Assembly: GCF_003337555.1 (NCBI RefSeq)
Contig: NZ_QPJK01000001.1
Location: 806,001-870,000 of the forward strand
DNA: 64,000 bases
Direction of reading: 5' to 3'
Source: Pseudorhodoferax soli
Lineage (GTDB): Bacteria; Pseudomonadota; Gammaproteobacteria; Burkholderiales; Burkholderiaceae_C
The translations under genes were made by a program, and so were the position numbers. Positions within the stretch are counted from its first letter, which is position 1. Each line of letters starts with the position of its first letter. This document shows positions 56,678 to 64,000 of this stretch, piece after piece. The notes below the pieces were generated by a model that was not told the origin of the DNA, did not search any database, and was given only the letters and a program-made list of their open reading frames with translations.

Positions 56678-58654
56678 TCAGGTACCGACCTTGCCGCCGT
56701 CTTCCCGCCAGACCACGACCGTCGCCGGACGCGGACGGCCACCGGCACCGTTGTCGGGCCAGCGCGAGAACGCCAGCGGGTCGGCCGCCGGGTCGACCGC
56801 CGGAGCGCGCGGATGGCTGCCGTACTCGCCCGGGTGCTGCACGTTGACGAACACGAACTTCTGGTCCGGCGTCCAGGTGATGCCGGTGATCTCACAGCCC
56901 GAAGGGCCGACCAGGAAGCGACGGATCTCCTTGGTCACGGGGTCGGCCACCAGCATCTGGTTGTTGCCCATGCCGGCGTAGTTGCCCACGTTGGAGAAGT
57001 TGCCGTCGGTCTGGATCCAGAGGCGGCCATCGGCGTCGAAGGCCAGGCCGTCCGGGCTGTTGAACAGGTTGTCGGCGTTGATGTTGGTCGATCCGGCCTG
57101 CAGGCCGCCGGCCGTGTGTGCCGGGTTGCCGGCCAGTACGAACAGATCCCACTCGAAGGCCAATGCGGCCGCATCCTGGCCGGTCTCGCGCCAGCGGATG
57201 ATCTGGCCATAGATGTTGGCAGTGCGCGGGTTGGCTTCGTCCACCGTGCTGCGGCTGCTGTTGTTGGTCAGCGTGAGGTAGACCTCGCCGGAGTCCGGAT
57301 GCACAGTGACCCATTCCGGGCGGTCCATCTTGGTGGCGCCGACATCGTCGGCCGCCAGGCGCGTGTTGACCAGGATGCCGCCCAGGTCACCGTACTTGGC
57401 ACCCAGCGTGCTGCCCCCGGCGATCGGTGTGGACGGCACCAACGCCACCCACTCGCCCGTGCCCATCATGTCGCCCGCCGTGGCGCCGGCGCCGAACCTG
57501 GCCACGTACAGCGTGCCGCTCTCCAGCAGGTTGGCGTTGGCGCGCTGGTTGTCGGCCGCGTACTTTCCGTCGGAGACGAACTTGTAGACGTAGTCGTTGG
57601 CCTGGTCGTCACCCATGTAGACCACCACGCGCTTGTCCTTGGCCAGGGTCTGCGCCGCGTTCTCGTGCTTGATGCGGCCCAGCGCCGTGCGCTTCTTCGG
57701 CGTGGAAGACGGGTCGAACGGGTCGATCTCGACGATCCAGCCCAGGCGGTTGGGTTCGTGCGACTCCAGCGCGTAGTCGAAGCGCTCGTCCTCCTCGTGC
57801 CAGCGGTAGCCCGAGCCCGCGCTCGACAGCCCATAGCGGCGCATGTTGGCGTCGCGCGCATCGGTGGTGCTGGCGGTGCCGAAGTAGCCGTTGAAGTTCT
57901 CTTCGCAGGTGAGGTAGGTGCCCCACATGGTGTAGCCGTTGCCGCAGTTGTTGACCGTGCCCAGCGAGACCTCGCCGGCCGGGTCGGCGCTGGTCTGCAC
58001 CAGCGCGTGGCCACGCACCGGGCCGGTCAGCTGCATCGGCGTGTTCATGTGGATGCGGCGGTTGTAGCGCGAGGGGATCACCACCTGCCAGTTGCCGCCC
58101 ACCAGCCGCACATGGGCGACCGAAACGCCATGCGCATGCTGGGCCTTGCGCACCTGCTCGAGCGACCAGGGCGTGGCGCCGGATTGTTCGGCGGCCGTGT
58201 AGAAGAACTCGGGATTGATGTACTCGTGGTTCATCACGAGCAGGCCTTCGGTGCTGCTGTTGTCCGACAGGGGGAAGAAGTGCATGCCGTCGTGGTTGTC
58301 GCCGAACTGCAGCGCCTGGTCGGCCGCCGTGTTCGTGGCGTCCGGCTTCCAGGCCGGCGAGTTCGCGAACAGCGGATCGCCCCAGCGGCAGAACACGGCG
58401 TGCTTGTAGCCGGCCGGCACGACGATGTCGTCGCCCGTCGAGGCGGCCACGGCCGCGAAGCCGAGCATGGGGCCGCTGTCGTCGCCGTCGCCGCCCCCGC
58501 AGGCGGTCAGGCCCGCACCGAAGAAGCCGACGGCCCCCATGGCCAGGCCGCTCTTGAGAAAGCCACGCCGCGAACGCGCGCGCTCGACGAGCTCGTTGAA
58601 GTGCGGGTTGGCGCTGGTGTTGGTGGGGATGTTTTCTGGATCGATGGAACGCAT
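56678..58654 (-). CDS. PhoX-family phosphatase, Tat-exported
   Basis: A 658-residue PhoX (DUF839) protein. Near residue 29 is SRRGFLKSG, a twin-arginine signal ending in ACGGG that may be lipidated. PhoX enzymes are Fe/Ca-dependent phosphomonoesterases folded with cofactors in the cytoplasm before Tat export. Typical segments are MNHEYINPEFFY, WGTYLTCEENFNGYFG, GWIVEIDPFDP, LGRIKHENAA and FNSPDGLAFDADGRLWIQTDG. Start ATG 58654 gives the expected short pre-signal region. No convincing Pho box is seen upstream; two dyads are. Confidence 0.9.
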   Translation of the reverse strand: MRSIDPENIPTNTSANPHFNELVERARSRRGFLKSGLAMGAVGFFGAGLTACGGGDGDDSGPMLGFAAVAASTGDDIVVPAGYKHAVFCRWGDPLFANSPAWKPDATNTAADQALQFGDNHDGMHFFPLSDNSSTEGLLVMNHEYINPEFFYTAAEQSGATPWSLEQVRKAQHAHGVSVAHVRLVGGNWQVVIPSRYNRRIHMNTPMQLTGPVRGHALVQTSADPAGEVSLGTVNNCGNGYTMWGTYLTCEENFNGYFGTASTTDARDANMRRYGLSSAGSGYRWHEEDERFDYALESHEPNRLGWIVEIDPFDPSSTPKKRTALGRIKHENAAQTLAKDKRVVVYMGDDQANDYVYKFVSDGKYAADNQRANANLLESGTLYVARFGAGATAGDMMGTGEWVALVPSTPIAGGSTLGAKYGDLGGILVNTRLAADDVGATKMDRPEWVTVHPDSGEVYLTLTNNSSRSTVDEANPRTANIYGQIIRWRETGQDAAALAFEWDLFVLAGNPAHTAGGLQAGSTNINADNLFNSPDGLAFDADGRLWIQTDGNFSNVGNYAGMGNNQMLVADPVTKEIRRFLVGPSGCEITGITWTPDQKFVFVNVQHPGEYGSHPRAPAVDPAADPLAFSRWPDNGAGGRPRPATVVVWREDGGKVGT

Positions 58655-58789
58655 CTGGGGCGAAGTCCTGTAATGGGAAAAAGGACAAGACGCTTCCCCG
58701 CCATGCTTTGTGCATGGTGTATTTCGCTGGCGCAGGCTGGCTTGTGGGCGTGATGGTCGAAACCGTCGGTGACAGTCCCGTGAAGCCCG

Positions 58790-58807
58790 CATGACCAGCG
58801 GGTCATG
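58790..58807. promoter_or_regulatory. Inverted repeat upstream of phoX
   Basis: CATGACC-AGCG-GGTCATG is a perfect 7-bp dyad 136 bases before the phoX ATG. A second dyad, CCATGC-N5-GCATGG, lies at 58701-58717. They may be operators or the end of the PaaI-side transcript; the regulator is unknown. Confidence 0.35.
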
Positions 58808-58862
58808 TTGACAAACGCCGCCGTCCCGCGCAGATGTCGCGGCGCGTTGCGCGCCGCTGGCC

Positions 58863-59351
58863 TCAGCCTCCGCGCAGCCGCAGCGGATCGAAGTCGCGCG
58901 GCGCGTTCTCGTCCTGCGGTGGCCGGTAGCGAAAGATGCCACTGCACCGCAGCGCCGGCGCGCCATCGGCCGTCACGAGCGCCTGTGCGAACACCATGGT
59001 GCGCGTGCGCTGCAACACGTCACCCTCTCCCTGCACCCAGGCGCCCAGGGGCGCCGCGCCGATGTAGTCCACCTGCAGGTTGATCGTGGGCAGGAAGCTG
59101 CGCCGGCCGTCCGTACCCTGGTACATGGTCATGGCCGGCAACAGCATGTCGCAAAAGCTCGCCAGCATGCCGCCGTGGCAGGTGCCCACCGGATTGGTGT
59201 GGCGCGGTTCCACGCGGAAACCCAGTTGCAGCTTCTCGCCGGTCCAGTGGCCGTAAAGCGGCCCATTGGCCGCGATGAAGGGCCCGCCCATGTCGATGGG
59301 GCGAAAGCCGGCGGGGATGGTGGCTGCGTCGTGGGGCATGGCGGGGATCAT
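58863..59351 (-). CDS. PaaI-family thioesterase
   Basis: About 162 residues with a hotdog fold: PVGTCHGGMLASFCDMLLPAMTM holds the HGG turn and nearby Asp of PaaI thioesterases, and LQVDYIGAAPLGAWVQGEG is the next conserved strand pair. Expected substrates are aryl- or acyl-CoA. ATG 59351 and ATG 59339 are both possible; neither has a strong RBS. It precedes phoX by 208 bases on the same strand. Confidence 0.85.
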   Translation of the reverse strand: MIPAMPHDAATIPAGFRPIDMGGPFIAANGPLYGHWTGEKLQLGFRVEPRHTNPVGTCHGGMLASFCDMLLPAMTMYQGTDGRRSFLPTINLQVDYIGAAPLGAWVQGEGDVLQRTRTMVFAQALVTADGAPALRCSGIFRYRPPQDENAPRDFDPLRLRGG

Positions 59352-59482
59352 AGGTGGACACCCGCCACCGCCAGGACCCGCGTGGGACTCGGGGCCGCCT
59401 GGCCGTCCAGCCGTCGGGCGAGCAGATCCGAGAGCAGGTGCGCGCAGAGCCGTTCGGGTCCCCGCCGGGCCGGACCCGCAGC

Positions 59483-60016
59483 TCAGGCGTAGAAAGCCGG
59501 GATGTTGGGCCGCCCCTGCACGGTGCTGGCCGGCACGCCCTGCAACTCGGCCGCCACCATTTTGCCCAGCACATGGAGCTGTCCGCGCTCCCAGGCGCTC
59601 AGCCGGCGTGGCTGGCGGTCGACCAGGCACAGCGTGCCGACCGATTCGCCGTTCTCCATCACGAGCGGGCAACCCGCATAGAAGCGCACCCACGGATTGC
59701 CGAGCACGGCGGGGTTGTCGGCAAAGCGCTCGTCGCTGCGCGCGTCGAAGATCTCGAAGATGCCGGGCTCCAGGATGGCATGGCCGCAGAAGCTCTCTTC
59801 GCGCGGGCCCTCGCCGAGTGCCATGCCCACGCAGGACTTGAACCACTGGCGGTTGCCGTCCACCAGGCTCACGAGCGCGATCGGCACCTTGAACTCAGAC
59901 GCGGCGTAGGCCGTGATCAGATCGAAGCGCGCCTCGGGCTCGGTGTCCAGGATCAGCAGGCCGCGCAAGGTCGCAATGCGTTGTGCTTCGGTGGCGGGCA
60001 GGGCTGGTGGCCGCAT
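59483..60016 (-). CDS. GAF domain protein
   Basis: A 177-residue single-domain GAF protein: TLRGLLILDTEPEARFDLIT, IALVSLVDGNRQWFKSCVGM, ESFCGHAIL and GTLCLVDRQPRRLS are standard for sensor GAF modules usually linked to kinases or cyclases. No output domain is present, so it may act in trans or have enzymatic activity of its own. The ligand is unknown. It is divergent from the CorA-like gene. Confidence 0.88.
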   Translation of the reverse strand: MRPPALPATEAQRIATLRGLLILDTEPEARFDLITAYAASEFKVPIALVSLVDGNRQWFKSCVGMALGEGPREESFCGHAILEPGIFEIFDARSDERFADNPAVLGNPWVRFYAGCPLVMENGESVGTLCLVDRQPRRLSAWERGQLHVLGKMVAAELQGVPASTVQGRPNIPAFYA

Positions 60017-60110
60017 GGCGGACTCCTGGTCTATGAGGATGGACAGGCGGGCGCATTATTGCAGCGCACCAGGCCTACACTGGCCGCCTTCGCAGCCTGC
60101 CGCTCGCCTC

Positions 60111-61766
60111 ATGACGCCCACGGAAACCGGCCCCAGCGCCGCCGCCGACCCGACCCGGGTCCGCCGCTTCCACCAGGTCCTGCTGTGGCCGCTGCGCCTC
60201 ATGCCGCTGCCCGCATCGGCGGGCGCCAAGCCCTGGGAACTGCTGGCCGGCTCACCCTGGCACGAGGAGGTCGACGAGTACACGGGCGACACCTGCCGCT
60301 TCCACGAACGGCACTACAACGAGTTCGTGACCTTCCTGCCCTACGTGCAGCGTTTCCTGTACGGCGAAGGGCGCCATGAGCGCACGGGCGGCGGCGCCCG
60401 GCACGGCTCGCCCATGCGCGTGTTCCGGCGCCACGACATCGCCGCAGTCCGCCTCACCGCACGCCCTGGCGACGCACCGGTCACGCTGTCCATCGTCCAT
60501 GCCGACCTGTACTTCTTCCTGGACGTGGACCTGGTCCTGTTCAACCTGGAAGTCAGCGCGGACGACATCTCTCTGGAGCAGGCGCAAGAGCTGCTGTACC
60601 GCTTCGGCCGCGGCTACCCGCCGGGCTGGGACGCCCAGGGCCATCCCCTGCACTGCCTGGCCGACGCCGAATGGCTGGACGCGCAAGGCCAGGTGCTGGT
60701 GCGCTCCGACGCCCACCAGCGCGATGCCTTCCTCGAACATGTGGCCGAGCACCGCGCACCGCGCATCGCCACACACTGGGCCGCCATGCTGGAGCCGCTG
60801 GTGCCCGACTACTCCGACCAGAGCGGTGCGCTGCGCTACCGCCAGATCGAGTACTACCGCATGCCGCTCATGGCCTACCTGGCGCTGAACGATCCGCGCG
60901 CGCTCTCGCGCGCCGACTTCGTGCGGCTGGGCCTGGTCACCGGCTCGGGCGACCAGCGCGCCCTGCCCTTTGCCGACGAGCACCTGGCCGACTTCGAGCA
61001 GCGCTACTGCTACGACCGCTTCTGGAGCCCCGGCGGTGCCGCCCCCGACACGCGCTACCTGTGCAACGGCCATTCGCTGGTCGTCGTGGGCCGGGCCGAT
61101 TCGGTGCTGTACGGCTGCCGCGACCGCGGTGTGCTGGCGCAATTCCGGCACCAGCATTTCCTGCTGTTCCTGATCGCGCACTTCCAGAAGGCCGCGCTGC
61201 TGATGTACTCGGACAAGCTCGTGGAGGCGCTGCGCGACCTGGACGTGGGCAGCGCCGACAGCGTGCGCCGTTTCAAGCGCTCGATCCGCGGCGCCTTCGA
61301 GGGCTTTCTGCGCTTCACGCACCGCTACTGGTTCCACGAGATCTCCGAGCAGGCCCTGGTGCGCGCGCTGTGGGGCATGTGCGCCAGCCACCTGAAGCTG
61401 GACGCCACCTACTGCGAGGTCAAGGAGCGCATCGCCGACATGGCCCAGTACCTGGAAAGCGACAGCCTGCGCCGCCAGGCCAACACCGTGGTGCGGCTCA
61501 CGGTGGTCACCATCTTCGGCCTGATCGGCACCGTGACCACGGGCTTCCTTGGCATGAACCTGCTGGCCGAGGCCGACGCGCCGCTGGAGCGCCGGCTCGC
61601 CATCTTTGCCGTCACCTTCCTGCTGACGACCGTGCTGACGGTCTACACCATGGCCAAGTCCAAGAAGCTCTCGGACTTCCTGGACGTGCTCTCGGACGAG
61701 CGCGCCACGGCGTGGCAGAAGTGCCTGGCGTTCGCGGCCGTGTGGCGGAGCAGCCCGCCGTCCTGA
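60111..61766 (+). CDS. CorA-like cation channel protein with long N-terminal domain
   Basis: A 551-residue protein, longer than classical CorA (about 316-370). The C-terminus has the CorA layout: a long helix ending in LRRQANTVVRLTVVTIFGLIG, then GMN at residues 481-483 in TGFLGMNLL, and a second helix (FAVTFLLTTVLTVYTMA) with a basic tail. The first ~400 residues include VHADLYFFLDVDLVLFNLEV and differ from known CorA ion-sensing domains. TACACT at 60076-60081 may be the -10. It should be a divalent cation channel, but selectivity is unknown. Confidence 0.8.
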   Translation: MTPTETGPSAAADPTRVRRFHQVLLWPLRLMPLPASAGAKPWELLAGSPWHEEVDEYTGDTCRFHERHYNEFVTFLPYVQRFLYGEGRHERTGGGARHGSPMRVFRRHDIAAVRLTARPGDAPVTLSIVHADLYFFLDVDLVLFNLEVSADDISLEQAQELLYRFGRGYPPGWDAQGHPLHCLADAEWLDAQGQVLVRSDAHQRDAFLEHVAEHRAPRIATHWAAMLEPLVPDYSDQSGALRYRQIEYYRMPLMAYLALNDPRALSRADFVRLGLVTGSGDQRALPFADEHLADFEQRYCYDRFWSPGGAAPDTRYLCNGHSLVVVGRADSVLYGCRDRGVLAQFRHQHFLLFLIAHFQKAALLMYSDKLVEALRDLDVGSADSVRRFKRSIRGAFEGFLRFTHRYWFHEISEQALVRALWGMCASHLKLDATYCEVKERIADMAQYLESDSLRRQANTVVRLTVVTIFGLIGTVTTGFLGMNLLAEADAPLERRLAIFAVTFLLTTVLTVYTMAKSKKLSDFLDVLSDERATAWQKCLAFAAVWRSSPPS

Positions 61767-61902
61767 ACGGCGGCACGGCGGCGCCTCACGCGCTAGCATC
61801 GGCACGGTCCGGGCCAGTGCCACGGACGCCTGTGCAAGCCGGGCGGCGCAGCGGACCGCAGGCCATGGGCGGTGTGCTTCCAACATTCCTCGGAGACAAA
61901 CG

Positions 61903-63621
61903 ATGACACGCACGACAGGGCCCCGTCCGGGCCGGGTATCGGCTTCGCTGCTGGCCTCCTTCCTGGCCCTCGCCAGCCTGGCCGCCTGCGACTCCTCTGA
62001 CGACGATCCCGTGGCCTGCGCCGACCTCAACGGCATGGCCGTGGCCGCCAGCGCCATCGGCCTGCGCACCCAGGGGGCCACGGTCACGAGCACCGCGGTC
62101 GTACCCGCAGCCGGCAGCGGCGCCACGGCGGTCGGCGCGTACTGCAAGGTGCTGGGCAGCATCCAGCCGGTGGACAGCAACGCCCCCAAGATCCTGTTCC
62201 AGGTCAACCTGCCCACCAGCTGGAACGGCAAGGCCATGATGTTCGGCGGCGGGGGCTACAACGGCACCATCGCCACCGGCGTGGGCAATGTGCCGGCCGG
62301 CCCGGTCGACCGGCCCGTGCCGCTGGGCCGCGGCTACGCCACCTTCGGCAGCGACTCGGGCCACCAGGCCAATGCCGACGGCAGCCGCGACGGCCGCTTC
62401 GGCGCCAACGACGAGGCGCTCAACAACTTCGCCGGCGACGCGCTCAAGAAGACGCTGGACGTGGCCAAGGCCATCATCCGCAAGCACTACGTCGAGGCGC
62501 CCAGGCGCACCTACTTCGCGGGCGGTTCCACCGGCGGGCGCGAGGCGCTGCTGGCCGTCAGCAACTGGCCGCAGGATTTCGATGGCGCCATCGTGCTGTA
62601 CCCGGCCTGGAACGCCGCCGCGCTGGACCTGCAGTTCGGCCGCATCACGCGCCAGCTGGCGCAGCCCGGCGCCTACCCGAGCCGGGCCAAGCGCCAGCTG
62701 GCCTACAACGCAGCGCTGGCGGCCTGCGACGGGCTGGACGGCGTGAGCGACGGCCTGATCAGCAACATGCCCGCCTGCAACACCAGCTTCAACCTGGCCA
62801 GCGCGACGGTCAATGGTGCACCCGTGCGCTGCGCTGGCGGCGCGGAGCTGGGCGACAGCTGCCTGTCGGACGCGCAGATCGCCTCGTTCAACACCTTCAA
62901 CACCCCCCTGGTACTGCCCTATGCACTGGCGAGCGGCGAGACCACCTACCCCGGCTTCAACACCTGGGGCACGGACTTCGGCAACCCTGGCAGCAGCCCG
63001 CTGCAGCCCACGGTGCTGACGCTGTCGCTGGGCACCGAGCAGCCGGCCAACCCGATGCCGGCCGTCACGGCCGCCACCATGCCGCCCTACGGCAGCACCT
63101 TCTGGGACCAGTGGGTGAAGTACTTCGTCACGCGCGACGCCGGCTTCAACTCGCTGACGCTGGACCCGCAGGCACCGGGCCCATGGCAGGCCCGCATCGT
63201 CGCGCTGACCGGCGTGCAGGACGCGAACAAGACCGACCTGTCGGCCTTCCGCGCGCGGGGCGGCAAGATCCTCATGGCGCACGGCGCGCACGACGCGCTG
63301 GTCAGCACGCGCGCCACCCAGCAGTACTGGGCGCGCGTGCGCAACGCCATGGGCGCGGCCACGGTGGACAGCTTCATGCGCTACTACGAGATCCCCGGCT
63401 ACGGCCACGCCGCCAGCAGCGTGTTCAACGCCGCCTGGGATTCGCTCACCACGCTGGAGAACTGGGTCGAGCGCGGCACCGTCCCGCCGGCCCAGACCGT
63501 GGCCGATACGGCCGGCGTGCCCGGCCGCACGCGCCCGCTGTGCGACTACCCGGCCTGGCCGCGCTACCGCGGTGCGGGCGACGTGAACCTGGCGCAAAAC
63601 TACAACTGCGCCACACCCTAG
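61903..63621 (+). CDS. Tannase/feruloyl esterase family lipoprotein
   Basis: A 572-residue exported hydrolase. The signal ends LASLAAC, a lipobox. The catalytic Ser is in GGSTGGREAL, the acid in AHGAHDALVS and the His in PGYGHAASS; CDGLDGVSDGLISNM is the Cys-containing calcium/disulfide loop of the tannase family. Substrates would be gallate, ferulate or similar aromatic esters. GGAG precedes ATG 61903 and a TAGCAT at 61792-61797 may be its -10, giving a leader of about 100 bases. Confidence 0.88.
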   Translation: MTRTTGPRPGRVSASLLASFLALASLAACDSSDDDPVACADLNGMAVAASAIGLRTQGATVTSTAVVPAAGSGATAVGAYCKVLGSIQPVDSNAPKILFQVNLPTSWNGKAMMFGGGGYNGTIATGVGNVPAGPVDRPVPLGRGYATFGSDSGHQANADGSRDGRFGANDEALNNFAGDALKKTLDVAKAIIRKHYVEAPRRTYFAGGSTGGREALLAVSNWPQDFDGAIVLYPAWNAAALDLQFGRITRQLAQPGAYPSRAKRQLAYNAALAACDGLDGVSDGLISNMPACNTSFNLASATVNGAPVRCAGGAELGDSCLSDAQIASFNTFNTPLVLPYALASGETTYPGFNTWGTDFGNPGSSPLQPTVLTLSLGTEQPANPMPAVTAATMPPYGSTFWDQWVKYFVTRDAGFNSLTLDPQAPGPWQARIVALTGVQDANKTDLSAFRARGGKILMAHGAHDALVSTRATQQYWARVRNAMGAATVDSFMRYYEIPGYGHAASSVFNAAWDSLTTLENWVERGTVPPAQTVADTAGVPGRTRPLCDYPAWPRYRGAGDVNLAQNYNCATP

Positions 63622-63714
63622 TGCAGGGGGGCGTCTGCCGCTGTCGCAGCACTGACAGCCGAGCGCCCGGCCCTACCCTAGATTCCAAAGCCAACTCTTG
63701 CTTGGAGTCGAGCG

Positions 63715-64000
63715 ATGAATCCAGACGTGATCGCACTGGTGCGGAAGATCAATGCGTCCGCAGAGTTCAACCGCTGGTGCGGCTTTGAAGTCGTGTCCGC
63801 CGTGCCGGGCGCAGTCGAGCTGGCCATGCAGTGGCGCAAGGAGGCTGGGCAGTATTCGGGCTTCCTCCACGCAGGCGTCGTGGGCGCGCTCATCGACACC
63901 GCCTGTGGCTTTGCCGCCGCGACGGTGGCCGGACCGCGATTGCTTGCCGCCCACTTCTCGGTCAACTGCTTGCGCCCCGCTTTGGGGGAGCGCTTTGTTG
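63715..64000 (+). CDS. PaaI-like thioesterase, partial
   Basis: The first 95 codons of a hotdog-fold thioesterase, cut off by the window end. FNRWCGFEVVSAVPGAVEL is the first strand region and GFLHAGVVGALIDTACGFAA carries the H-A/G-G turn and Asp of the active site. RBS GGAG lies 9 bases before the ATG and TAGATT at 63679-63684 is a possible -10. Confidence 0.8.
   Translation, partial: MNPDVIALVRKINASAEFNRWCGFEVVSAVPGAVELAMQWRKEAGQYSGFLHAGVVGALIDTACGFAAATVAGPRLLAAHFSVNCLRPALGERFV

Noticed and set aside
58690-58862. Pho box upstream of phoX (a CTGTCAC-like element on the minus strand)
   Set aside because: No second repeat at the required 11-base distance; it falls short of the consensus.

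Overview
The window looks like a chromosomal segment of a high-GC betaproteobacterium of the order Burkholderiales, most likely family Comamonadaceae. The evidence is uniform high-GC coding DNA, the neighbourhoods lapB-hldA-hldD, hemA-prfA-prmC-grxD and proS/rppH-proB-obgE-rpmA-rplU/ispB, a Bug-type (TctC) binding protein, and the protein types themselves. This assignment is inference from gene content; no rRNA is present.

Layout. (1) 1-2.4 kb: end of lapB, the heptose genes hldA and hldD for LPS core, and a small exported helix-hairpin-helix protein. (2) 2.3-9.6 kb: a catabolic-looking module with a fused hydantoinase/5-oxoprolinase, a DctPQM TRAP transporter preceded by a near-perfect sigma-54 promoter, and an Asp/Glu racemase-family enzyme. 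(3) 9.6-12.4 kb: crcB, a Pro/Tyr/His-rich exported protein and glnS. (4) 12.4-21.4 kb: a nickel (or cobalt) acquisition island with nikKLMQO (ECF-type ABC importer with accessory periplasmic proteins), a His-rich membrane protein, an HNH-like protein, two HupE/UreJ permeases, a TonB-dependent receptor and a second NikK-like protein. Similar inverted repeats lie just upstream of nikK and of the receptor gene. (5) 21.4-23.8 kb: a patch that looks rearranged, with a MATE exporter gene, a 49-codon relic of the second nikK, and a DUF4160/DUF2442 pair whose first gene is frameshifted. (6) 23.9-28.6 kb: a three-gene unit (exported DUF3604 PHP-like protein, membrane-anchored parvulin, HupE/UreJ permease) and a PCu(A)C-like protein that has lost its copper ligands. 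(7) 28.8-34.4 kb: PEP-CTERM protein, 2OG-Fe(II) oxygenase coupled to a membrane-fused spermidine-synthase-like protein, a Bug receptor and a ribosome-hibernation factor. (8) 34.4-41.1 kb: gshA, an SDR, a NUDIX hydrolase, a secreted intradiol dioxygenase, nudC, and a GNAT (FeeM-like)-PilZ fusion. (9) 41.1-55.1 kb: conserved housekeeping core (hemA with an FNR-type box, prfA, prmC, grxD, AAA ATPase, CNNM/CorC, lytic transglycosylase, proS, rppH, proB, obgE, rpmA, rplU, ispB, tRNA-Pro). (10) 55.1-64 kb: hutF, phoX, thioesterases, a GAF protein, a large CorA-like protein and a tannase-family lipoprotein.

The most coherent functional story is metal handling. An outer-membrane receptor, periplasmic proteins, an ABC importer and HupE permeases form one locus, and a third HupE-type permease sits in the DUF3604/parvulin unit. 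No urease, hydrogenase or NikR gene lies in the window, so the metal's use and its regulator must be sought elsewhere. Nearly all DNA is coding. The only gap above 300 bases (22938-23287) holds the nikK relic and a promoter-like sequence.
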